Positions 47,712-55,265 of a DNA stretch of 59,462 bases are shown in pieces. Both the position numbers and the translations under genes were made by a program. The notes beneath the pieces were generated by a model. The model was given only the letters and a program-made list of their open reading frames with translations. It searched no databases and had not been told where the DNA came from. The first letter of the stretch is position 1, and each line of letters opens with the position of its first letter. Origin of the DNA: Burkholderia catarinensis (GTDB lineage: Bacteria > Pseudomonadota > Gammaproteobacteria > Burkholderiales > Burkholderiaceae); the NCBI RefSeq assembly GCF_001883705.2, contig NZ_MDEQ02000037.1:1-59462 (forward strand), in the 5' to 3' direction.

Positions 47712-48655
47712 GCCACACCTCGTTCGGTCAGGAAACGGTCGATCTCGGCCGCGCTGCTGTTGCCCTCCATCGGGCCGCGCCGCGTGACCGCGATCGCGCC
47801 GGCCGCGTTCGCGCGGCGCAGTGCGACCTCGATCGGCACGCCCGCGACGAGGCTCGCGACCAGCGTGCCGCCGAAACAGTCGCCGGCGCCGGTCGGGTCG
47901 ATCTCGTCGACCGGAAAGGCCGTCGCGTCGACGCGGCTCGCGCGATCGAACGCGACGCTGCCTTGTGCACCGCGCTTCAGCACGACGCGCTCGAGCAGCG
48001 GATGGGTCGCGAGCAGGCCCGCGATCGCACGCTCGGCCGGCTGCGGCCCGCAGAAGAACGGCAGGTCGGCCTCGCTCGGCAGGAACAGGTGGCACGCAGC
48101 GAGCATCTCGTCGAGCGCCGCGCGCATCGGGCGAAAGCTCAGCATTTCGGGGCGCACGTTCGGATCGAACGACACCTTCGCGCCGGCGCGCGCGGCCTCG
48201 ATCACGCCGCGCTGGAGCGCCGCGATCGCCGATTCGCTCGTCAGCGACGAGCCCATCACATGGAAATAGCGGCAGCCGTCGAACATCGCGGTATCGACGT
48301 CGGACGCATCGATACACGCGGCCGCGCTGGAGGAAAGACTGAAGACGAAGCTGCGCGAGCCGTCGTCGCGATACGCGACGAACGCGGTGCCGGTCGGGCG
48401 CGCGACGCGGCGGATGCGCGCGACGTCGACACCATCGCGTTCGAGCCGCGCGACGATCGCATCGCCGAACGCGTCGCGGCCGACGCAGCCCGCATACGCG
48501 ACGCGCGCGCCGAGCCGCGCGGCCTGGTCGGCGAAGATCGCGGGCGCGCCGCTCGGGAACGGTCCGGCGAACAGGCCCGGCGTATCGAAACCCTGGCCGC
48601 GCTCGGCGGCGACGAATTCGGCCAGCAGTTCGCCGGCGACGACGATCTCGGCCAT
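47699..48655 (-). CDS. PfkB-family sugar kinase, probable tagatose/fructose kinase
   Basis: A 318-residue ribokinase-family enzyme. AGELLAEFVAAERGQGF opens it. The signature DPTGAGDCFGG at 253-263 holds the catalytic Asp259. KVSFDPNVRPEMLS and VVLKRGAQGS are further family marks. The gene overlaps the GatZ-like gene by 13 bases and follows the dehydrogenase by 60. In that order the ketose made by the dehydrogenase would be phosphorylated at C6, then epimerised. D-tagatose kinase is the preferred reading; fructokinase or another ketose kinase is possible. Confidence 0.85.
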   Translation of the reverse strand: MAEIVVAGELLAEFVAAERGQGFDTPGLFAGPFPSGAPAIFADQAARLGARVAYAGCVGRDAFGDAIVARLERDGVDVARIRRVARPTGTAFVAYRDDGSRSFVFSLSSSAAACIDASDVDTAMFDGCRYFHVMGSSLTSESAIAALQRGVIEAARAGAKVSFDPNVRPEMLSFRPMRAALDEMLAACHLFLPSEADLPFFCGPQPAERAIAGLLATHPLLERVVLKRGAQGSVAFDRASRVDATAFPVDEIDPTGAGDCFGGTLVASLVAGVPIEVALRRANAAGAIAVTRRGPMEGNSSAAEIDRFLTERGVACPA

Positions 48656-48715
48656 CAGGCGTACCCTCGTTCGGGGATCGGCCGGCAGGCTGCGCGTGCG
48701 AGCGGCGCCATGATG

Positions 48716-49492
48716 TCAGCTCATCCAGTTGCCGCCGTCGACGTTCAGCGTCTGGGCGGTGATGTAGTCGGCGTCGGACGACGCGAGGAACAGCGCGGCG
48801 CCCGTCAGGTCGCCCGGCACGCCCATGCGGCCGAGCGGCACGGCTTCGCCCACCAGCCGCTTCTTCTCGCCGAGCGGCCGGTTCTCGTAGCGCGCGAACA
48901 GCGCATCGACCTGTTCCCACATCGGCGTGTCGACGACGCCCGGCGCGATGCCGTTCACGTTGATCCGGTGCGGCGCGAGCGCGAGCGCGGCCGACTGCGT
49001 ATAGCTGATCACCGCGGCCTTGGTCGCGCAGTAGTGCGAAACGAGCGCCTCGCCGCGACGGCCGGCTTGCGACGACATGTTGACGATCTTGCCGCCGCGC
49101 CCCTGCTCGACCATCCGCTGCGCGACGGCCTGCATCAGGAAGAACAGCCCTTTCACGTTGACCGCGAACAGCCGGTCGAACACGTCCCACGATTCGTCGA
49201 GGATCGGGCGCATGTCGAACAGCGCCGCGTTGTTGAACAGGATGTCGACGCCGCCGAAACGCTCGACCGCGGTGGTGACGATCCGCTCGATGTCGTCGCG
49301 GCGCGTGACGTCCGCGGTGACGGCCACCGCGCGGCCGGGATTCGCCTCGATGAGCCGGGCCAGCGAGCCGCCTGCCGGCTTCACGTCGACGAGCACGCAG
49401 CGCGCGCCCTCGTCCAGATAGCGTTGCGCGACCGCTTCGCCGATGCCGCTTGCGGCGCCCGTCAGGATCGCGACCTTGTCTTCCAGTCTCAC
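48716..49492 (-). CDS. Short-chain polyol dehydrogenase (sorbitol/galactitol type)
   Basis: A 258-residue SDR enzyme. The NAD loop TGAASGIGEAVAQRYL, the NNAALFD motif, the catalytic Ser in NMSSQAG and Tyr/Lys in SHYCATKAAV are all present, and GIAPGVVDTPMWEQVD is the substrate region found in SmoS of Rhodobacter and galactitol 2-dehydrogenases. It would oxidise sorbitol to fructose or galactitol to tagatose. It leads the operon, with a palindrome-like operator 60 bases upstream. Confidence 0.9.
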   Translation of the reverse strand: MRLEDKVAILTGAASGIGEAVAQRYLDEGARCVLVDVKPAGGSLARLIEANPGRAVAVTADVTRRDDIERIVTTAVERFGGVDILFNNAALFDMRPILDESWDVFDRLFAVNVKGLFFLMQAVAQRMVEQGRGGKIVNMSSQAGRRGEALVSHYCATKAAVISYTQSAALALAPHRINVNGIAPGVVDTPMWEQVDALFARYENRPLGEKKRLVGEAVPLGRMGVPGDLTGAALFLASSDADYITAQTLNVDGGNWMS

Positions 49493-49552
49493 TGGCTGTC
49501 TCCGGTTCGTTCTGCTGTACGACGGCCGCGAGGTGAGCGAACGCCCGCAGAC

Positions 49553-49590
49553 CGATCAATTGCTCTGTTAGTGATCGAATGATCGGATAC
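49553..49590 (-). promoter_or_regulatory. Operator upstream of the polyol transport operon
   Basis: Reading on the minus strand, this element matches the one before dalD in 31 of 38 bases. CGATCATTCG, TCAC and AGAGCAA are shared, and it ends with TGATCG. The dyad itself is less perfect here. It ends 60 bases before the dehydrogenase start. A common regulator is inferred. Confidence 0.7.
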
Positions 49591-49772
49591 GCGATTCGCG
49601 CTGTCAAGGCGACGTGACGGCTTTCTATGACGCGCTGCGGCACAACGGCGCATCGCGGCGGCCTGCTGCGCACGCCGGGCAAGGCGCGGCACGCGCGGTG
49701 CGGCGCGGTCGGATCGGCGATGAAGGGGACGGAGCCTGGAGGGAAAGGGGGAATTCGCGCTGCACGGCGCGA

Positions 49773-49790
49773 CGATACGTTATATCATCG
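49773..49790. promoter_or_regulatory. Candidate Zur operator
   Basis: AT-rich CGATACGTTATATCATCG, 31 bases before the zur start, in otherwise GC-rich DNA. It has outer CGAT/ATCG arms and a GTTATA core close to the proteobacterial Zur box (GTTATA-type dyads). The dyad is imperfect. Autoregulation of the zinc operon is plausible. Confidence 0.5.
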
Positions 49791-49821
49791 CCGTACTTTG
49801 TTTCATTGCCTGCTTCACGCC

Positions 49822-50283
49822 ATGGCTACCTCATCGCCCATTGACGCCCGGCTGTCCCGGGCCGACGCATTCGCCGCCGAGCACGGGCTCGCGTGGACGC
49901 CGCTGCGCCGCCAGGTCTACGAGCGCGTGCTGGCCGCGCAGCGCCCGATCGGCGCATACGACCTGCTCGCCGAGCTCGAGCCGCAGCGCGGCCGCGTGCC
50001 GCCCACGACCGTCTATCGCGCGCTGGATTTTCTCGTCGAGCACGGCTTCATCCACCGGATCGAATCGAAGAACGCGTTCTTCGCCTGCTGCGAGATCGGC
50101 GTGCCGCACGAAGGCCAGTTCCTGATCTGCGATTCGTGCGGCGACACCGTCGAGATTCCCGGCGGCGACCTCGCGAAGCAGTTGTCCGCGAGCGAGCCCG
50201 CGCACGGTTTCGAAGTGCACCACCAGGTCGTCGAGCTGAGCGGCCTGTGCGGACATTGCAAGCGCAAGCCCGCGCAACGCTGA
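49822..50283 (+). CDS. zur: Zinc uptake regulator Zur (Fur family)
   Basis: A 153-residue Fur-family repressor. The winged helix covers residues 15-85 (TPLRRQVYERVLAAQRPIGA, VPPTTVYRALDFLVEHGFIHR as landmarks). Structural-zinc cysteines are seen in LICDSCGDTVEI and near the end in CGHCKRK, and a CC pair in FACCEIG. It precedes znuA by 46 bases, as is usual for Zur. It is inferred to repress znuACB with zinc bound. Confidence 0.93.
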   Translation: MATSSPIDARLSRADAFAAEHGLAWTPLRRQVYERVLAAQRPIGAYDLLAELEPQRGRVPPTTVYRALDFLVEHGFIHRIESKNAFFACCEIGVPHEGQFLICDSCGDTVEIPGGDLAKQLSASEPAHGFEVHHQVVELSGLCGHCKRKPAQR

Positions 50284-50329
50284 CGCGTATCGCGCGGCGC
50301 ACGCGCCGCCCCTTCCAACGAGGAGTTCC

Positions 50330-51244
50330 ATGTCGATTGCCCTGAAGCGCGCGCCGCGGCGCGCCCTGCCGCCTATCCGCTGGCTCGCCGCCACCGCCGC
50401 CGCGTTGTCGCTCGCGGCGCCCGCGTTCGCGCAGGCCGCGACCGTCAACGTCGTCGCCGCCGAGAATTTCTACGGCGATGTCGTATCGCAGATCGGCGGC
50501 AGCCACGTCGCGGTGACCAGCATCCTCAGCAATCCCGATCAGGATCCGCACCTGTTCGAAGCGAGCCCGAAGACCGCCCGCGCGCTGCAGCACGCGCAGG
50601 TCGTGATCTACAACGGCGCCAACTACGATCCGTGGATGGGCAAGCTGCTCGGCGCGTCGAAGCAGGCCAGGCGCGCGACGATCGTCGTCGCCGATCTGGT
50701 CGGCAAGAAGGCCGGCGACAACCCGCACCTGTGGTACGACCCGGCGACGATGCCGGCCGCCGCACGCGCAATCGCCGCCGAGCTCGGCCGTGCCGACCCG
50801 GCGAACCGGGCCGAATACGACGCGAACCTGCAGAAGTTCATCACGTCGCTGAAACCCGTCGGCGACAAGGTCGCCGCGCTGCGCGCGCAGTACAAGGGCG
50901 TGCCCGTGACGGCCACCGAGCCCGTGTTCGGCTACATGTCCGACGCGATCGGCCTCGACATGCGCAACCAGCGCTTCCAGCTCGCGACGATGAACGACAC
51001 CGAGGCGAGCGCGCAGGACGTCGCCGCGTTCGAGAACGACCTGCGCAAGAAGCAGGTGCGCGTGCTGATCTACAACAGCCAGGCCGAGGAACCGATGACC
51101 AAGCGCATGCTGAAGATCGCGCGCGACGGCGGCGTGCCGACCGTCAGCGTCACCGAGACGCAGCCGGCCGGCAAGACCTTCCAGCAATGGATGGCCGGCC
51201 AGCTCGACGCGCTCTCCACCGCGCTTTCCGCCGGCAAGCAATAA
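50330..51244 (+). CDS. znuA: Zinc ABC transporter binding protein ZnuA
   Basis: A 304-residue periplasmic metal-binding protein (SBP_bac_9). A signal peptide with ATAAALSLAAPAFAQA is cleaved near residue 36. Metal-ligand histidines fit QDPHLFEAS and NPHLWYDP, with a later Glu/Asp. There is no His/Asp-rich loop as seen in many ZnuA proteins; the His-rich region is instead on ZnuC. The Fur-family regulator upstream and ZnuC/ZnuB downstream support zinc rather than manganese. Confidence 0.92.
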   Translation: MSIALKRAPRRALPPIRWLAATAAALSLAAPAFAQAATVNVVAAENFYGDVVSQIGGSHVAVTSILSNPDQDPHLFEASPKTARALQHAQVVIYNGANYDPWMGKLLGASKQARRATIVVADLVGKKAGDNPHLWYDPATMPAAARAIAAELGRADPANRAEYDANLQKFITSLKPVGDKVAALRAQYKGVPVTATEPVFGYMSDAIGLDMRNQRFQLATMNDTEASAQDVAAFENDLRKKQVRVLIYNSQAEEPMTKRMLKIARDGGVPTVSVTETQPAGKTFQQWMAGQLDALSTALSAGKQ

Positions 51245-51258
51245 ACGACCGCAACGAA

Positions 51259-52149
51259 ATGACCGCCACTCCCCACGCCCTCGCAGTCGATCGCGTCACG
51301 CTCGAACTGGGCGGACGCACGATCCTGCGCGACGTCAGCTTCTCGATCGAACCCGGCGAATTCGTCGGCGTGCTCGGGCCGAACGGCGCGGGCAAGACGA
51401 CGCTGATGCGCGCCGTGCTCGGCCTCGTGCCCGTGTCGGCCGGCACGCTGTCGGTCGGCGGCGTGCCGGTCGTGCGCGGCAACGCGTCGATCGGCTACAT
51501 GCCGCAGATCCGAAGCGGCCTCGCGAACCGCCGGATGCGCGGCTACGATTTCGTCGCGATGGCCGCCGACGGCCACCGCTGGGGGCTGCCGCACACGAAC
51601 GCGGCGACGCGCCGCGACGTCGACCGCGTGCTCGATCTCGTCGGCGGCGCGACGCTCGCGCGCCGGCCGCTGTCGGAACTGTCGGGCGGCGAGCGGCAGC
51701 GCCTGCTGCTCGCGCAGTGCCTGCTCGGCAGCCCGAAGCTGCTGCTGCTCGACGAGCCGCTGATCAGCCTCGACCCGAACCACCAGCGCGGCGTCGTCGA
51801 ACTGGTGCGCAACGTGCAGCGCGAGCTCGGCATCACCGTGCTGTTCTCCGCGCACGAGCTGAATCCGCTGTTGAACGCGCTCGACCGCGTGCTGTATCTC
51901 GGCAACGGCGTCGCGGCGCTCGGCACCGTCGACGAGGTGATCACGAAGCCCGTGCTGTCGCGGCTCTACGGATCGCCGATCGACGTGATGCGCGTGAACG
52001 GCAAGATCTTCGTGATGTCGGGCGACGTCGAGATCGAGAAGCACGATCACGAGCACGAGGACGACGACGGCCACTCGCACGGCGGCGGCGGCGGCCACGA
52101 CCATCACCACCACGGACACGCTCATCCCGGGCATTCGCACGATGTTTGA
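51259..52149 (+). CDS. znuC: Zinc ABC transporter ATPase with His-rich tail
   Basis: A 296-residue ABC ATPase. Walker A is GPNGAGKTT (40-48), signature LSGGERQR, Walker B LLLLDEPLISLD and the switch His in FSAHEL. The last 35 residues contain fourteen histidines (HDHEH, HSH, HHHH, HAH, HSH). Such a tail is unusual on the ATPase and could bind zinc in the cytoplasm. It starts 14 bases after znuA and overlaps znuB by eight bases. Confidence 0.93.
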   Translation: MTATPHALAVDRVTLELGGRTILRDVSFSIEPGEFVGVLGPNGAGKTTLMRAVLGLVPVSAGTLSVGGVPVVRGNASIGYMPQIRSGLANRRMRGYDFVAMAADGHRWGLPHTNAATRRDVDRVLDLVGGATLARRPLSELSGGERQRLLLAQCLLGSPKLLLLDEPLISLDPNHQRGVVELVRNVQRELGITVLFSAHELNPLLNALDRVLYLGNGVAALGTVDEVITKPVLSRLYGSPIDVMRVNGKIFVMSGDVEIEKHDHEHEDDDGHSHGGGGGHDHHHHGHAHPGHSHDV

Positions 52150-52924
52150 ATACGACTTCATGATCAACGCCTTCGCGGCGTCGGGGATCGTCGCGGTGCT
52201 CGCGGGCATCGTCGGCTATTTCCTGGTGCTGCGCGGGCAGACCTTCGCCGGCCACGCGCTGTCGCACGTCGGCTTCACCGGCGCGACGGGCGCGGTGCTG
52301 CTCGGCATCTCGCCGATCTGGGGGATGGTCGGCTTCACGCTCGCGGCCGGGATCGGGATGGGCGCGCTCGGCGAACGGCTCGCGGGCCGCGACGTCGCGA
52401 TCGGCGTGATCCTGTCGGGCGCGCTCGGCTTCGGCCTGCTGTTCCTGCATTTCTACACGTCGTTCGCGACGCAGGTCACCGCGCTACTGTTCGGCAACGT
52501 GCTCGCGGTCAGCCACGATACGCTCGCGGTGCTCGCGGGCATCGGCGCGGTGAGCCTCGGCGCGCTCGCGTTGATCGCTCGGCCGCTGCTGTTCGCATCG
52601 CTGCAGCCCGAGCTGGCCGAAGCCAAGGGCGTGTCGCTGCGAACGGTGTCGATGCTGTTCCTCGCGGTGTGCGCACTCGCGGTGGCCGCGGCGACGCAGA
52701 TCGTCGGCGTGCTGCTCGTGTTCACGCTGCTGGTCGGGCCGGCTGCCGCCGCGCAGAACGTGTCGACGCGGCTGTCGACGGGCGTGCTGCTCGCCGCGCT
52801 GTTCGCGCTGTTCGAAGCGTGGGCCGGCATCGTGCTCGCGTATCACACCGACTGGCCGACGAGCTTCTGGATCACCGCGCTGTCGGCGCTCGTGTACGGC
52901 GCGAGCCTGTTGCGGCGCAACTGA
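52142..52924 (+). CDS. znuB: Zinc ABC transporter permease ZnuB
   Basis: A 260-residue inner-membrane permease of the ABC-3 family with about eight helices. FVLRGQTFAGHALSHVGFTGATGA (landmarks near residue 28) is the family signature and contains the histidines. VGPAAAAQNVSTRLSTG is the ATPase-contact region. Its start lies inside the end of znuC. A terminator follows at 52974-53012. Confidence 0.93.
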   Translation: MFEYDFMINAFAASGIVAVLAGIVGYFLVLRGQTFAGHALSHVGFTGATGAVLLGISPIWGMVGFTLAAGIGMGALGERLAGRDVAIGVILSGALGFGLLFLHFYTSFATQVTALLFGNVLAVSHDTLAVLAGIGAVSLGALALIARPLLFASLQPELAEAKGVSLRTVSMLFLAVCALAVAAATQIVGVLLVFTLLVGPAAAAQNVSTRLSTGVLLAALFALFEAWAGIVLAYHTDWPTSFWITALSALVYGASLLRRN

Positions 52925-52973
52925 TCGACGATCGGCGGAGGGCCGCCCGACGGATCGCCGCCCGGCCCAAATG

Positions 52974-53012
52974 AAAACGCCGGCGTGCCCGAGGGCAGCG
53001 CCGGCATTTTTT
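52974..53012. terminator. Rho-independent terminator znuB/fghA
   Basis: A tract, stem GCCGGCG + TGCCC pairing with GGGCA + CGCCGGC (one bulged G), then a run of T. A and T tracts on either side suit both convergent genes. Confidence 0.88.
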
Positions 53013-53066
53013 CATGCGTCCGCGATCGTGCGGAGCGCCGTGAGCGTTACCTGCGTCCCGCCCCGC

Positions 53067-53915
53067 TCACCGTGCGAGCACGCGCGCATGATGCGCGATG
53101 TGATCGGCGATAAACGTCGAGATGAAGTAGTAGCCGTGGTCGTAGCCCGGATGGCGGCGCAGCGTCAGCGGCTGGCCGGCCTTCGCGCACGCGGCTTCGA
53201 ACACGTCGGGGTTCAGCTGGTTCGCGAGGAATTGATCGGCGAGACCCTGGTCGACGAGGATGCCGTCCGCGAACTTCGGCGCGTCGGCGCGCGCGACGAG
53301 TTCGCTCGCATCGTGTGCGTTCCATGTGTCGCGATCGTCGCCGAGGTAACCCGAGAACGCCTTCTCGCCCCACGGGCAGCGCGTCGGCGCGGCGATCGGC
53401 GCGAACGCCGACACCGACCGGTACAGGCCGGGATGGCGCAGTGCGAGCGTCAGCGCGCCGTGCCCGCCCATCGAGTGCCCGAAGATCCCGAGCCGCGCGC
53501 CGTCGATCGGCAGCTCGGCCGCGACGAGCTCGCGCAGCTCGCCCGTCACGTACGACTCCATCCGGTAATGCGCGGACCACGGCGCTTCGGTCGCATCGAC
53601 ATAGAAGCCCGCGCCGACGCCGAAGTCCCACGCATCGGTCTCGCCCGGCACTCCCGCGCCGCGCGGGCTCGTGTCGGGCATCACGAGCGCGATGCCGTGC
53701 TGCGCCGCGTATTGCTGCGCGCCAGCCTTGATCGCGAACGTCTCGTCGGTGCACGTGAGCCCCGCGAGATAGAACAGCGCCGGCACGCGGCCGTGCGCGG
53801 CCTGCGGCGGCAGGTACACCGAGAACTTCATCGGCAGGCCGATGGCCGCCGAATCGTGACGGTAGAAACGCTGCTCGCCGCCGTGGCACGCATGCGAGGA
53901 AACGAGTTCGAGCAT
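53067..53915 (-). CDS. fghA: S-formylglutathione hydrolase
   Basis: A 282-residue alpha/beta hydrolase of the esterase D type that releases formate from S-formylglutathione. The nucleophile motif is GHSMGGHGAL (near residue 148), with the late catalytic His in GYDHGYYFISTF. MVSSHACHGGEQRFYRH-like start (SSHACHGGEQRFYRHDS) is typical. It follows frmA by 16 bases, so the two make the formaldehyde detoxification unit. Confidence 0.95.
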   Translation of the reverse strand: MLELVSSHACHGGEQRFYRHDSAAIGLPMKFSVYLPPQAAHGRVPALFYLAGLTCTDETFAIKAGAQQYAAQHGIALVMPDTSPRGAGVPGETDAWDFGVGAGFYVDATEAPWSAHYRMESYVTGELRELVAAELPIDGARLGIFGHSMGGHGALTLALRHPGLYRSVSAFAPIAAPTRCPWGEKAFSGYLGDDRDTWNAHDASELVARADAPKFADGILVDQGLADQFLANQLNPDVFEAACAKAGQPLTLRRHPGYDHGYYFISTFIADHIAHHARVLAR

Positions 53916-53931
53916 CGCGGTGCGCTCCCGG

Positions 53932-55038
53932 TCAGTACAGCACGACCGAGCGGATCGACTCGCCGGCCTTCATCAGGTCGAAGCCTTCGTTGATCCGCTC
54001 GAGCGGCAGCGTGTGCGTGATCAGGTCGTCGATGTTGATCTTGCCTTCCATGTACCAGTCGACGATCTTCGGCACGTCGGTGCGGCCGCGCGCGCCGCCG
54101 AACGCCGAACCCTTCCACTCGCGGCCGGTTACCAGCTGGAACGGACGCGTGCTGATTTCCTCGCCGGCCGCGGCCACGCCGATGATGAACGACTGGCCCC
54201 AGCCCTTGTGCGTGCACTCGAGCGCCTGGCGCATCAGCTTCACGTTGCCCACGCATTCGAACGAATAATCCGCGCCGCCGTCGGTCAGCTGCACGATGTG
54301 GTCGACCACGTTCTCGACTTCGTTCGGGTTGATGAAGTGCGTCATCCCGAACTTCTTCGCGAGCTCGACGCGTTTCGGGTTGATGTCGACGCCGATGATC
54401 TTGTCCGCGCCGACCATCTTCGCGCCCTGGATCACGTTCAGGCCGATCCCGCCGAGGCCGAACACGACCACGTTCGCACCGGCCTCGACCTTCGCCGAAT
54501 ACACGACCGCGCCGACGCCCGTCGTCACGCCGCAGCCGATGTAGCAGATCTTGTCGAACGGCGCGTCCTCGCGCACCTTCGCGACCGCGATTTCCGGCAC
54601 CACGATGTAGTTCGAGAACGTCGACGTGCCCATGTAGTGGAACAGCGGCTTGCCGTCGAGCGAGAAGCGCGACGTTGCGTCGGGCATCAGGCCACGGCCC
54701 TGCGTCGAGCGGATCTTCTGGCACAGGTTGGTCTTGCGCGACAGGCAGAACTTGCACTCGCGGCATTCGGGCGTGTAGAGCGGAATCACGTGGTCGCCCT
54801 TCCTCACGGTGCCGACGCCGGGGCCGACGTCGACCACCACGCCCGCGCCTTCATGGCCGAGGATCGCCGGGAAGATCCCCTCGGGATCGGCGCCCGACAG
54901 CGTGTAGTAGTCGGTGTGGCAGATGCCCGTCGCCTTCACCTCGATCAGCACTTCGCCTGCGCGCGGCCCTTCCAGATCGACTTCCTCGATCGTCAGCGGC
55001 GCGCCCGCCTTCCATGCAATCGCTGCTTTCGTCTTCAT
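53932..55038 (-). CDS. frmA: S-(hydroxymethyl)glutathione dehydrogenase (class III ADH)
   Basis: A 368-residue zinc dehydrogenase that oxidises S-hydroxymethylglutathione (formaldehyde plus glutathione) to S-formylglutathione; it can also reduce S-nitrosoglutathione. Catalytic zinc ligands lie in ATGICHTDYYTLSG and GHEGAGVV, structural-zinc cysteines in CRECKFCLSRKTNLC, and the NAD loop in VFGLGGIGLNVIQGAK. No frmR repressor is adjacent. The gene is the first of a two-gene unit with fghA. Confidence 0.95.
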   Translation of the reverse strand: MKTKAAIAWKAGAPLTIEEVDLEGPRAGEVLIEVKATGICHTDYYTLSGADPEGIFPAILGHEGAGVVVDVGPGVGTVRKGDHVIPLYTPECRECKFCLSRKTNLCQKIRSTQGRGLMPDATSRFSLDGKPLFHYMGTSTFSNYIVVPEIAVAKVREDAPFDKICYIGCGVTTGVGAVVYSAKVEAGANVVVFGLGGIGLNVIQGAKMVGADKIIGVDINPKRVELAKKFGMTHFINPNEVENVVDHIVQLTDGGADYSFECVGNVKLMRQALECTHKGWGQSFIIGVAAAGEEISTRPFQLVTGREWKGSAFGGARGRTDVPKIVDWYMEGKINIDDLITHTLPLERINEGFDLMKAGESIRSVVLY

Positions 55039-55265
55039 CGTGTCACTCCTGTCGGTCTATGAGGTCGGTCCGGGCCTGGCGCTGAAGCGCCGCACCGGGT
55101 TCCATGCAAAGCGGTCGAAGCCGTGCCGCGCGGAATCGCGCGCGACACGGCGAAAGAATCCCGTGCTCGCCATGATGGCCGGTCCCGCCGCGCATCGCGT
55201 GCGGGAAACGGTCGCCGGCTTGCCACGATGCGTCATCGCTGACGCAAATGAACAAGTGTTCGAGT

